Source: Eublepharis macularius | Lineage: Eukaryota; Chordata; Lepidosauria; Squamata; Eublepharidae | Reading direction: 5' to 3' | Assembly (NCBI RefSeq): GCF_028583425.1 | Contig: NC_072801.1 | Location: 16,450,001-16,514,000, forward strand | Length of the DNA stretch: 64,000 nt | Shown: in pieces, positions 22,901 through 34,100 of the stretch | How positions within the stretch are numbered: the stretch's first letter is position 1 | Layout: the number at the start of each line of letters is the position of its first letter | Notes under the pieces: model-generated | The model's database searches: none | Told to the model about the DNA's origin: nothing | The model's input: the letters and a program-made list of their open reading frames with translations, nothing else | Position numbers and translations under genes: made by a program

Positions 22901-25696
22901 ACACACCCTTCTGTGTTTGTTAACATTGTGCATATTTCTGTTTCTACATGAACATTCGACAGAGGCGTAGATTTTCCCCATGTGACCCAAGCACGATGCC
23001 AGTATCAAACCAGAAACATCGTAAGGTCTACCTCTTGCCAGATTAATGGTCTGACACAGCAAACTACAAGCTCGTTCACCTGTTCACTGCACACACAGAT
23101 CTGAATCTGCCCACCCAGAGTCATGCAGACCGCCCTTCCCCCTCAACGGATTAGGACAGCTCATTTCAAGATAAAAACTATGACCAGAACTTCAGAAGCC
23201 TCCTCTCACATTCATCTTCTTCACCACACTGACAGTCTTTTATCCGGTGGACAGCATGGAGGTTAGAGCAATACGGAGCTTCATTCTGGTTCTCGCAGTT
23301 GCAGTAGGACTCTCCAGTCACAGGGATTGCAGTGGGGATGGACGGCGACAGCGAAGGGAACTCCGGCTCCGAATCGGAGTCGCTGTGCTAGCAGGGAGGA
23401 GAACAGAACAATGAGACCGGCATATTTCTCATCCCAAACAGTGCCTAGCAACCAGCCAGCACTCTCAGGTGAGAGTTCACTTTGCCACACTCACACGCAT
23501 CGCTCCTCGAGAAATAACTATACACAACAATGAAGGAGCCGGAAACAGATCTTTGTCCTAAAGTTTCTACAGAGCAGTAGCACAAGGCTCCAATTTGCAT
23601 CAGGATCACATGGGGAAGAATAACCCTCTCCACCCTCATAGCAAGAACGGGAGCGCAAGGGGAGACATGACGACACTGTTCTAACACTTGAAAAGCTCTT
23701 ATGTTACAGAGGCCAGGGCTACATGTAAGAATCTTACGTTACAGAAGGGTAGAATACAGTAGAACATCAGGAGACAATTCCCAATGAGAACAAGAAGCCA
23801 ACAGCGGAACAAATAGCACAATTAAATACTTAGAATACTGGAAGCCGGTGGAGGGGCAGGGGAATGGTTTACCCAACTCTTTTGTATCAATAGAACAATT
23901 AGGAAAATGAACAGAATTAACCTGTTCTGGTTGTTTAACATGAATGCAGAGCTTCTAACTTTGTCAGTGTATAAATTTGTAATGCTTGCCATATTTATGG
24001 AATTATAACTAGATAAATGCCTTCATTTTCTAAAAGCAAAATTGCAAATAAACCCCGTACTCGACAAAACTGTGACCACCTCAACCTCTGCAACCTATGC
24101 TACCTGAATTTCTGCCTTATCAGGGGTTAGAAAGCAAGAGCAGAAATTAGAATACAACTTCTGTAATGAAAAACGGGGAGTGTATTATTGGGACAGAGAT
24201 ACAGCAACTGTCACAGAACTACCAGGATATCTGGACATCATGTTAAACTTCAACACGGAAACAATTACCTCTATAATACAGTTCTTGTACATATTGTAGC
24301 ATATTAATTATCACTATTAAACAAGTAACACAATATCTTGCCTAACTATCACCATTTCCTAATGCTGCAGATTGCCTAACATGCAATTTCCCCACCCTGC
24401 AATGCATTACCACTGAGCGAAGCCAGACCTGGAGTTGCTTTTCACTCACTGTGTCCGCCAAACTTATCAGCTTTCCAACTGGACAGTATTTAATCCAGCC
24501 CTCAAGGAAGAAGACAGCAGTCTACACTTCTACGTAGGACTATGTCACTTTGATGCACTGACCCAGGAGGGAATGAGCTCCCCTTGCTGCAAGAAGGAAA
24601 GCAGAAGCTGGGCTCCAGCTGTCTGCTAAGCATATTTGCATTTCCTTCATAATAATATCTGATTTATATACCACCCTTCAGGATGACTTAACACCCACTC
24701 ACAGCAGTTTACAAAGTATGTTATTATCCCCACAACAAAACACCCTGTGAGGTGGGTGGGGCTGAGAGAGCTCCAGAGAACTGTGACTAGTCCAAGGTCA
24801 CCCAGCTGGCTTCAAGCAGAGGAGTGAGGAATCAAACCCAGTTCTCCAAATCAGAGTCCCACCGCTCTTGACCATTACACCAAACTGGGTCTCGTTGGGC
24901 AGGAATCAAACAACATAGATGGTAGAACCCCATACACGTCTAAGACTCCACGGCTGATCTCAACTAAATCTCAACCCACCTCCCATTATCTCCAGAAGGA
25001 AACAGACAAGATACAAAAAGCAACCTGTCTTTTGCCCCTCCAAGGGCAAACAGGAGATTTCATGAGCAAGCATATGATGCAAACATTTCAATTAGTAAGT
25101 CAGACCACATTTAGGGCATGAGCATTCCTCCAGCAGCCAATTCTGTACAGCTTTTTACCTTCTCAGCTTTTTTAAAAAGAAAGTCATTTTACAGCTTTCC
25201 TAGAGTCACATCAGGGAAATGTTTACCTCGAAGCCCACATTCAACTTATTTTTCACCAGCATGCAAAAGACATCTGCACATTTATATTGAAGTGAGGCAA
25301 ATTTTATTTCAAGTACTAGAATTAGTTCTCAGATACTTGCAAGACACCTGAAACAAGCTGATATCCAGTAAGACAATCTACAACATCCAGGGGGTGAACA
25401 CTCGTGACAACACAGCCCACTACGCAAGGCAACAGCACTTGAAGCACAGGAAAGCCCAGTTGCAAACAACTGCTATAGTGCCTGACTGTGTGTTACCCAG
25501 CCCATGTGTGAAACCTGCTGAGGAGTGCCGAGGGGCTGCTTTTACGTCCACACAATGATGTTCTTACCTGCCCATCAGAGTCATATGCCCAGCCATGCGC
25601 TCCAGAGGCCAATGCTACCACCCGCGGGTCTGTATCTCGACGCACACCACTCAAGACATAGTGCCAGGCTCTGCTATTGCGCAAACGCCGTGCCAT
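13901..25696 (-). CDS. SPSB3: SPRY domain- and SOCS box-containing protein 3
   Basis: Six coding exons (5' to 3'): 25696-25568, 23387-23210, 21452-21265, 16537-16435, 15726-15601 and 14244-13901. All introns are GT-AG and the phases join to 355 codons plus TAA, equal to the human protein as I recall it. The protein starts [17 protein letters not shown]. The SPRY/B30.2 domain spans about residues 105-290 ([41 protein letters not shown]). The SOCS box spans about 276-318 ([13 protein letters not shown], then [15 protein letters not shown]). A serine/acidic tail ends KRCRRT. SPSB proteins recruit substrates to an elongin B/C-cullin-RING ubiquitin ligase; SPSB3 targets reported in the literature include SNAIL and nuclear cGAS. 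The ATG exon begins at 25716 after a TTTTCTTGCAG acceptor, so an untranslated upstream exon in the CpG island is expected but not placed. Intron 3 holds a BovB LINE and a 270-bp palindrome. Confidence 0.97.
14245..15600 (-). other. SPSB3 last intron
   Basis: About 1.36 kb between the last two coding exons. Only a short GT-rich run near 14467-14492 stands out; no known repeat seen. Confidence 0.6.
16770..16955 (-). mobile_element. tRNA-type SINE (MIR/CORE-like), minus orientation
   Basis: Read on the minus strand, a GGTTCGACTCCC box B-like block is followed by the family's middle ('ctccccagctgtattgtgggg') and the 'gggtggtatttaag' tail. Same family as copies at 24648, 28597, 39868 and others. 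In SPSB3 intron 3. Confidence 0.6.
18824..19093. repeat. 270-bp near-perfect palindrome (foldback element)
   Basis: Two arms of about 135 bp meet with no spacer at AGGC|GCCT (centre between 18961 and 18962) and are about 94% complementary by eye. The outer ends are GAGCCAAAACACACG and its complement. ACA flanks both sides, a possible 3-bp duplication. Each arm carries CACGTG. It is in SPSB3 intron 3 and would be transcribed into a long RNA hairpin. Probably a palindromic MITE, superfamily unknown. Confidence 0.85.
19225..19470. mobile_element. hAT-type MITE, family 1, partial copy
   Basis: Starts CAGAGATGGGCACGAAC like the family 1 copies at 12745 and 57053, with the characteristic 'gaaccaaaaaa...cactggttcg'-type interior. 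The right terminal repeat is not recognisable. Directly followed by BovB sequence. Confidence 0.6.
19490..21055 (+). mobile_element. BovB/RTE-type LINE fragment
   Basis: Plus-strand pieces read like the C-terminal part of the BovB protein: a stretch near 20835-21005 translates to [20 protein letters not shown], followed by a [10 protein letters not shown]-like block. The 3' end 'gccagaagtcagaaacaacttgatggc' (shown in part) matches the BovB tail. Upstream, degraded reverse transcriptase blocks are spread over several frames. Stops and frame changes are many, so the copy is dead. It lies on the strand opposite to SPSB3, within intron 3. BovB is typical of squamates and known for horizontal transfer among vertebrates. 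Confidence 0.82.
21453..23209 (-). other. SPSB3 intron 2
   Basis: About 1.76 kb with low complexity C/A-rich patches (21780-21850) but no repeat family I recognise. Confidence 0.6.
24648..24893 (-). mobile_element. tRNA-type SINE (MIR/CORE-like), nearly complete
   Basis: On the minus strand it opens CCAGTTTGGTGTAATGGTCA (box A region), then GGGTTTGATTCC (box B), a conserved middle (CAGCTGGGTGACCTTGG) and a tail 'cctgaagggtggtatataaat'. The tail and middle match the copies at 28597-28843 and 39868-40112. In SPSB3 intron 1 of the coding region. Confidence 0.8.
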
Positions 25697-26249
25697 GGCG
25701 TCTTTGGAGAGATAATCTGCAAGAAAAGGAAGGTGTCAGTGAGGATGGCAAAAGGAGCTCTGGTTCAACACCAATCTATCAGCTCATTCAATTCGAGATG
25801 CTCCCTTCCCCCCTCCCCCACTGACTGTGCAACAGGAGTGAAGGCTCTTCCTCAAACACAATAGCGCCACTACAGCACTGCAAACAAGCTCGCCCTGTGC
25901 AATCCACACCTGCAGCCGAATAACCTAATGAAATGGAGTCAAAAGGACACAGAGGAAACAGGAATGAACTGTGTCAAAGCTGGCCAGGGAGGAATCACAT
26001 CTGAAACATGGGAAGCTGCGTTCAACCACATCAAACTATGGCTTCATGTAGCTTTGGAGTGTTTTCTTTACTTGAGACCCTGGAGTGTGGTGAAGTCCTC
26101 CCTAACACCCCAGGGCCCACTGAACAACAGAAGTCAGGCAATGAACCTAAAACCTAAAGTGTATCACAAATAATGCCATCCAGGCAAGCAATTCAAATTT
26201 CATTACAACGCTTCTGTCTTTTAGCCTGAGCACAACCATGAAGTGGCTT

Positions 26250-26350
26250 ACAATATTTTAAACAGAAAAGAGTCCAGTAGCACCTGTAAGACTAACCAAC
26301 TTTACTGTAGCATAAACTTTCGAGAACCACAGCTCTCTTTGTCAATATTT
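26250..26350 (+). repeat. Dispersed repeat fragment ('gagtccagtagcacc' family)
   Basis: The block 'gagtccagtagcacctgtaa' followed by 'ctttcgagaaccacagctctc' resembles a repeat frequent in lizard genomes; a related diverged piece in the other orientation is at 42722-42840. I cannot assign a class. Confidence 0.5.
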
Positions 26351-26999
26351 CAAACAAGCTCTTAAACTTTTCATGCAGGCTGCCTAAGAGTGGTCAGAAC
26401 AAGCACCATGTTTGAGCTACCAAAACAGAACAGGAGCTTAAAAACTAAACACAAGGTAGTTTGGGAAAAGCATTGGTGACACTGAGCTCCGTGTACAGGA
26501 TGTGTGAAATGTTCATCTGTTTAGAAAATACTTATACTCGAAGCTGCAAATCACACGGAAGGGAAGTGTCTCAAGGAGAGGCCTGTGCCAGAGGCCATCA
26601 AAATAGAGGCCAATCCACTCTGTGGGTGAAGACAGTTATTGACCACCGCTAAATTTGCAAAGGAGGCCTGAGATGACGTTAGATTTAACCTCATCAGCAG
26701 ATACACCTGAAAAAAACAGGGATGCCTCTTGCCAGTCTGCCATGTCCTGGTGTACAGGAACACTGTACAGAGTTTGGGGTGGGGTGATGTGTCATGTGTC
26801 ACAATGGCCCACGCCTGGCCAAACAGCACAAAATCAACACAGGACTCCTAGTTCACTTCCTGCAAGAAGTGCTAATCTGCCTTGAACAAAGTCAACCTAC
26901 CGGAAAGTACTCTTTTCGCTAGGTTGACTTCTCGACCAACGGCAGGCCACTCACTGCCCAGAAAAGTGGGAATCAAAAAGCCGCAAGGACGTCCGTTCC

Positions 27000-28119
27000 T
27001 TGCAGGGCATAACACAAAGTCTGGAGATCTCCACACACCCCCCCAACACCTTTGCACAAGGGCAGGGGAAAGCACCGGCTTTGCTCCGAGCGACCTGAGG
27101 CAGCACAACCGTGTCAAGGCCTTCCTCTGGCCGGCCACTGAGAGTCCCCTGACAAGCGCAGGGCGGGATCACAATGACTAGGAGCGGCAGGAGCAGACCC
27201 CTCCGCCAGCTTGCAGGCCCAGCCAGCCTTGAGGGAAGAATGACGGCGGGGCTTATAAGCCTGCGAACAAGAGCCGAGGCCGCGGCGGCCAGTCCCTTCG
27301 CACTGCAAGGCACGCATCAAGGGGAAAGCGGGGCAGGCCCACGCACGGCCCCGCGCTCGCCCCGCCAGTTCCCACGCAAGCCGGCCTCCGCCTGCGGAGA
27401 AGAGCTGCGGCCGACGGAGGAGCCATCCGGGCTGCCGGGAGACCGCAGAGGCAGGGAAGCGGCGGGGCGCGGGGAGGAGGGCGCCAGGCCCGCCTGGGCC
27501 CCACGACCCCCAGCAGCCCCCTGGGCCGCGCAGGCGGCGAGACCCCCGCGTCGCTCTTCGGAAGCGAGAGGCCGCCCGCCGCCGCGCCACCCTCAGCCAC
27601 TGCCCGCGGCCAGAAATGTCCCACCGAGGCCACCGTGCCCGCGGCGTCGGTTGAGGGCCCGGGCCGCCTTGTTCCGGACGCCACTCGCAGGCCCCGTCGC
27701 GGACCAGGAACCCTCCCGCTCCCCAGGCCGCTTCCCGCCGACCTCTTTTCCTCGCCAGCCCGTCCGTTTCCGAAGGGAGACCGGGGCAGCCGCGCACTCG
27801 CCTCAGCCGCTCCTCCCTAACAGCCGTTCGAGGCGTCTCGCCTCTCCGATTGGGCAGCCGATGGCGCGCCCTCTCATTGGCTAAGGAAAGAACAGGGCGG
27901 GGAAACGGAACCTGCTGGGAGGTCACGTGCTCCGCCTCGCTGCTGGAACTGGACGGCGTCGAGGGTCCCGAGAGTGGGTTGGAGGCGGGAGCCGAGGAAG
28001 GCGGTCTCATTAGGACGACAGGGTGGCCCGCCCACCCGCCTGGCTTCCTCGTTGGCGGAGGCCGCTGTCAATCAGCGACGAAGGGAGGCGGAAGCGGCCG
28101 AGGGGTTCCTTGAAGCATC
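27000..28119. promoter_or_regulatory. CpG island and likely bidirectional SPSB3/NUBP2 promoter
   Basis: GC- and CpG-rich DNA (27.0-28.25 kb), sharply different from its AT-rich surroundings, lies between the 5' ends of the divergent genes SPSB3 and NUBP2. Near the NUBP2 start are two inverted CCAAT boxes (ATTGG at 27849-27853 and 27876-27880) and an E-box TCACGTG (27923-27929). No clear TATA box. The human orthologs are also head-to-head. The untranslated SPSB3 exon 1 should lie inside; donor candidates on the minus strand near 26.9 kb could not be decided. Confidence 0.82.
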
Positions 28120-31100
28120 ATGGAGGCGGAGGCGGGTGAGTGAACGACAGGCGCGCGCGCTCGGGCCAAAAGTGAATCCGCGCGGGCTCCGCCTCGGGCA
28201 GCTGCTAAAGGCGCGGCACAGGCGCTCCCCTTCGAGTTTGCCCTGGCAGCCCTACCGGGGCACGTTACGAGGCGGACACGTGTGATCCGTGAATGTGTGC
28301 ACGAATGAAAACCGAGTTTGATTCTTTGCTTGAAGCCAGCTGGGTGACCTTGGGTCAGTCTCAGCTCTCTTGGAGCTCTCTCAGCCCCACCCCCCTCACA
28401 GGGTGATTGTCCTGAGGATAACAACAACACACTTTGTAAACTGCTCTGATGGGCATTAAGTTGTCCTGAAGGGCGGTATTCAAATCGAATATTGTTATAT
28501 GATACAGGGAGAGAGGCTCTCTAAAGTGTGTGGGTCCAAAGTTGCGTAGAGCTTTGTGGATTAAATCCAGTCTCTTGAATTGGACCTGAAAGCGACCAAG
28601 AAAAGCCAGTTTGGTTTAGTGGTTAAGACTCTAATCTGGAGAGCAGGGTTTGATTCTCTACTCCTCCACTTGAAGCCAGCTGGGTGACTTTGGGGCAGTC
28701 ACATCTAGGACCTCTCTCAACCCCACCTACCTTGCAGGGTGATTGTCCTGAGGATAATAACAACACACTTTGTAAACTGCTCTGAGTGGGCATTAAGTTG
28801 TCCTGAAGGGCGGTATATAAATTGAATGTTGTTATTATTCTTAGGGAAGCCTCCTCGCGCAGTTACAGACAACATTTTATTTTATTTATTTTTGGCTTTT
28901 ATTCTGCCCTCCCCGCATTTCCAGCAGGCTCAGGGCGGATTACAAATACATAAAAGTTAACATATATAAAACAGTTACTGTAAATTAACAATAGTAAAAC
29001 ATCCAAATTTACACAGTTAAAATACAAGTAAAAATATAAACATCAGAACAGCAGCACAGAATTCCACTGATCAGATTTAAATTAACTTCAGAGCATGACA
29101 TCTGCGCTGGTGCAAGGGAAGCCTGCATGGGCAAAGCAGATACGCTCCTTTTTAAATGCTCCCAGCCTAGAGCTTGGGTGTCTGTCATTCCTGTGCATGT
29201 GCTCTGTGTGCTCACATGAACCACAGGCTAGTTGGCGGTGGGAGCGCTCGCCACCCTCTTTGCACATTAGATCCAGTGGGTCTCTCTCCTGTACGGAGCT
29301 GTCCGGTTCAGAGGGCTGAAGTTTAATGGTTGCGATCATCTACTCTGACCTGCCCCTGTGACTTCACTCCCAGTTTGCGATTCCTGTGCATTGAGAAGGT
29401 CGGCATTACTGCTGCAGCAATGGCAAGGAAACTACACCGGCCAAGCTGTGCTCATATACAGTAGAAAATCCATTCCTGTCCCACCATTTTTGCCATCTGA
29501 CAACTCAAGCCTCCTTGATCCAGGAGGGAAAAAGTTTATCAATACATTAACTTACAATGCAATCCTAAGCCCATTGACTGCAGTGGGCTTAGACAGGAGT
29601 AACTCTGTTCAGGATTGCACTGTTAATGCTGCATATCTGCGCTCATCACCTTACTTAGCCTATGGTTCCTTCTAGCAGTTCAGGAAGTATACATTGTTCT
29701 TCTCCCACATCTTTATCCTCACAACAACCCTGTAAGGTCGACCAGCACTCTAAGTTGCAGCGTAACTTCATAGTTACAGAGTAACTGGGAAGATAAGGTG
29801 GAGAGAACGAAAACAGCGTATGCTGTCCTGAGTCCCCAAGGGCAGAAAATGAGGGGACTTCAGAGCTCCAAACTTTACCCTCCCCTGTTCTGTTCCCATG
29901 GACTGTGTCCCAGTGCCCAACTTGTTCTGTGCTTCACCTGGGCACAAAATGCGGTTGTAACCACCCATTTAGCTATTAAATGGCTTCATTCTCCATTCGT
30001 AACTGCCTAAGGTGACTAGTACAAATGAGTGGTTTATTTAATTTCTAAAATTACCACATTACCCAACTTGTAATTTATCCCATGGTATTATTACTAATGT
30101 GAAAGAATGTGAATGTAGCCAGCAGATTGGTGCTAGGTTTTCAGAGGGTGATATGCTCCAACTCTACAACACCAAGCTTCTTGTTTACTCATTAGCTGAT
30201 TTTTTAATGGCACTTTAACTCACAAATACATGTCTTGGAATATTAGCTGTGAGCTTTGCAGTGTTTTCTTTACTCTTCCTTCAAACCACTGCTAGTATCT
30301 TAAAAATAGTGCAGCGAGTTCTGTGTGCCAAAGAGTACTGTTGACTTGTTTATCTCCAATGGTAGCGCTCTCTGAGCCACTGTTTGGGCTAGGGGAGTTT
30401 CAAAACTGGTTTGTAAAATGGTGTGGGGGCTCAGCAATTCAAAGGATGGGGGAAAGTCACATGTTCCAAAGGGTTGTGACTTAATGGCCTCCAAATTTCA
30501 GAGTCTTGAATTTCCATTAAACGGGTCTCGCTTCATTGATATTCAAGAAAAGCAGGAAGATCACAAGAATTGATTACATAAGGGGGAATATTTTTTTGTA
30601 TATGGCTGCCGTGGATGTTTCACTCAGAGTGTATCCAGGGTGAACTGAATATCTAGAATGTAATTTATTATGCTGAACAGAATTTTTTTTTGCAATTGGC
30701 AATTCAAGCCTTTTATATTGAAATAACTGGTTAGTAATAATTAGGTTATGGGCAGGGGTCATTTCGTAGAAAAAGAGCTGCTGGAATTCATTAGCATAAC
30801 TCGTTAGCATGTGCCACACTCCTTGATCAGGCCGAAATGGCCAGGATTCAGCTGCTGCCAGAGGGGGGAGTGTGCCCTCACCTGGCAGTGGCCTGATCAG
30901 GGCCATTTTGGCCCCAATCCAGGCCAAAAGGGGCCCAAAATGGCTCAAAATAGCGATTTTGGGCATATTTTGCCCTGGATCAGGCCCAAAACGGCCCAGA
31001 TTGGGTAGGTGCCAGGCAGGGGAGGGGTTCCCTGCCAGGCACCAACCCAATCCTGGCGGTTTTGGCCCTGATCCCGGCCGAAACAGGCCCCAAATGGCCA

Positions 31101-34100
31101 AAAATGGCCATTTGGGGCCCATTTGGGCCTGGATCAGGGCTGAAACAGGGCTGAAACAGCCCGGACCAAGTCAGTGCCACACAGGGGAGGGTTCCCCTGC
31201 CTGGCACCAACCTGATCCTGGCCATTCCGGCCCCAATCCCACTGGAAAAGGGGGCCAAAACGGCCCAACATGGGCTCAGCACCGACCCTATCGGGACAGT
31301 TTCACCTGATCCAGGCCAAAATGGGCCGAAAATGGCCATTTTGGGCCAGTTTCAGCCCGGATCGAGGCCTAAATGGGTGGGACCAAGTTGGTGCCAGGTG
31401 GAGAAGGCTTCCCCCTCCTGGCACCGACCCAATCCAGACGGTTTGGGCCCCAATCCTGGCCAAAATGGGCCAAAAACGTCCAAAACGGGCCATTTGGGCC
31501 CGGATCGGGGCCTAAACGGCTGGGATCAGGTCGATGCCAGGCAGAGAAGGTGTCCCTCTCCCAGCACCGACCTGATCCGGATGGTTTCAGCCCCAATCTG
31601 TGCCGAAAATGGCCAGAAATGGCCATTTTGGGCCTCTTTTCGCCCAGATGAGGGCCTAAACGGCCAGGATTGGTCAGTGCCAGGCGGGAGAGGCTTCTCC
31701 CTCCCAGTACTGACCTGATCCAGATGGTTTGGGCCCCAAAACAGGTCCAAAATGGCCAAAACCTGCCATTTTGGCCTGGATTGGGGCCTAAACGTCTGGG
31801 ACTAGGTCGGTGCTGGGCAGGGGAGGGTTCCCCCACCCAGCACTGACCCGATCCAGGCTGTTTCAGCCCCAATCAAGGCCTAAATGGCCCCAAATTTTTC
31901 AAAGTCAAGTGGGCGGGCCCACGTGACTATTAGGGGAACTACCGGAACGGCGTTCTGGTGCGTTCCCCCTCCAAATGAGCCCTGGTTATGGATATAAACA
32001 GTGGTGGACTAGGAGGGGGAAAGGGCTGTGTCCCAACTCTGCCCATCCAGGACAGAGGGAAAGACAGTGGGCTGCACAAGGCTCTGGCAGGCCACCTGCA
32101 GGCTTCCCCCTCACACCTAGGCCAAGCTAGCCCAGCGGCCAAATGTGATGCTGCATAAAGCTTGGGTGGGCCAAGCGTCGCCTTTCTCTTACTGGCTGGC
32201 CTGGCCCAGGTGTGTGGGGAAAGGGAATCCATTGGACCTCCAAGAAGAGTCCCGGTGCCCCTAGATATAAAGCAGTGTATTTTCTTTTGGCTGCCGACCT
32301 GATGTGTACCTTTTTAAAATTTAGAGTGTGGTTCTTATTTAAACTAGATTATGATAGTGGCAATTAAGTACGCTGAAACTTGTAACTGGAAAGGAGTTAC
32401 TGGTATATTTGAAATTGGGTAGTTGGGAGCTGTATTCAAATACTGCTTTTTCCCCTGGAGCCATTCAGTGTGGTTTTTCACCACTGGACCTCTCGGCACT
32501 GTTTAATGAAGGCATGCATGAACCTGAGGTTGGCCCTTCCGCTCCAGTCTGACACCTGGTTCGCCCATAGAGGAACGTGCGTAGGCCGAGATGTCAGACA
32601 GCAGAATGGTCAGCATTCCCGTCCTCTGCCAGTTGAAGAGCACATGTTGAAATGCACCCTTCAGAACTCTCTGAAATTAGAACACCAGAAGCACAAGAGA
32701 AGCTTTTTTCCTGCTGAGCTACTTCTCTCTTTGCATAGATTAAAAAACAACAACATAACATTCACATCTGGAACTCACCATACACAGTCTGAAGTGGCAT
32801 GGTTCATCCTACTGTGTCTGCCACCTCATTCTCCTGCATCTATGATTGAGAGACAAAGTGTCGTCTAAACAGGACCTGTAGGAGGTACAGATCGGACCCT
32901 AGCTAAACAAGAAACTAATCTTTCGCACTGGGATAATTTTAGTAAGCAGGATAGAAGTAACAGTCTTCAGCTGCTGTTCAACAGTAAATAACACAATGGA
33001 TAAGACGGTGAGCTGTGATGGACAAGGATGTCCTTCATTCACAAATTTCCTTGGCTATAAATTCTCTAGGTTGCCTTTGGTAAGCTGCACGCTGAGCCAC
33101 AGCATAGTAACAAAAATACAAACCTTTCTTATAGTGTTGCTGAACTCAGTAATTGTGCACAGTACTATTATTATGCAAACTTAAGAGAACCAAAGTATTA
33201 AAATGTGAGCTCTAACAATCTCTGTAGCCAGTATCATGAACAACGGGCCATAATTATCAACAACAGAATACCTAAAACCCTGGTTTTGTAGTTTACACAG
33301 TCTATCTTTTCCACTCCAACTTCTTTTGTGCATTTTTATTCCATCTTTCCTCCAAGGCACTCTAGGGCGTATACGGGGTTCCTCACAACAACCTTATGTA
33401 CTGAGAAAAGCGAATTACTCAAAGTAACCCAGTAAGTTTTCACAGCCAAATAGGGATTTGAACCCAGGTCTTTCCATCTGTATTCCAACACTACTACACA
33501 ACACCAGCTCTCAGCTAACATTATTTTTTTCCACAAATAATTAAGAACAAATGATTGTATAAGATCATGGTGCCAATCTCACCATATTTGGGGGCTCTCC
33601 AGTGGACTTTGATTTAGATGATATTTTTTCCTGTACACAAGAGAAGAAGTGTTACCTTTCGTGGACTGCCTGATAATTTCTGCCAAGGTGATGGGAGACT
33701 CAGTTTCCTTCAATCCTTGTTGGTTCCCACTTGACTCATTTTGTGCCTGAACAGAACCCCAAGAGTTCTGTTCCCCAACATCCATCTTGCTGTATCCTTG
33801 AAATGCTCAGAATTCTCTACAGAGGAGACAGTATTCTTCTCCTTCCAGTGCCCAGGAGTATTTTCTGGTTGAGCTCTTGTCTCATCCCAGCCGTGTGAAG
33901 TTACAGGAAATTCCTAGATGACTCAGGTGGTTCATCCTTATTCACCTTTCTTCCTGAGCCGCTGAACACGTTATAGTCGTGTTTACTTTTTTTTTCCCAA
34001 CTAAAGAGCCCAAGCCGTGCTGGAAGCTGCTTTGTTCCACGTGCTGGTGACTGACGCGCCGTGGAATCCTAATAACTCAATTGCCTCAGCAGCTGACATC

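Noticed and set aside
26872-26965. SPSB3 untranslated exon 1 ending at a GTGAGT or GTAGGT near 26.9 kb
   Set aside because: Two competing donor-like sites and no conserved coding sequence to decide between them; left unplaced.
27114-28010. 298-codon minus-strand and 236-codon plus-strand open frames in the CpG island
   Set aside because: High GC removes stop codons; the predicted proteins are low-complexity Arg/Pro/Ala-rich with no family resemblance, and the region is the SPSB3/NUBP2 promoter.
30574-31872. Several long overlapping frames with repeated Pro/Gly/Trp-rich blocks
   Set aside because: All come from the tandem array inside the family 3 hAT MITE.
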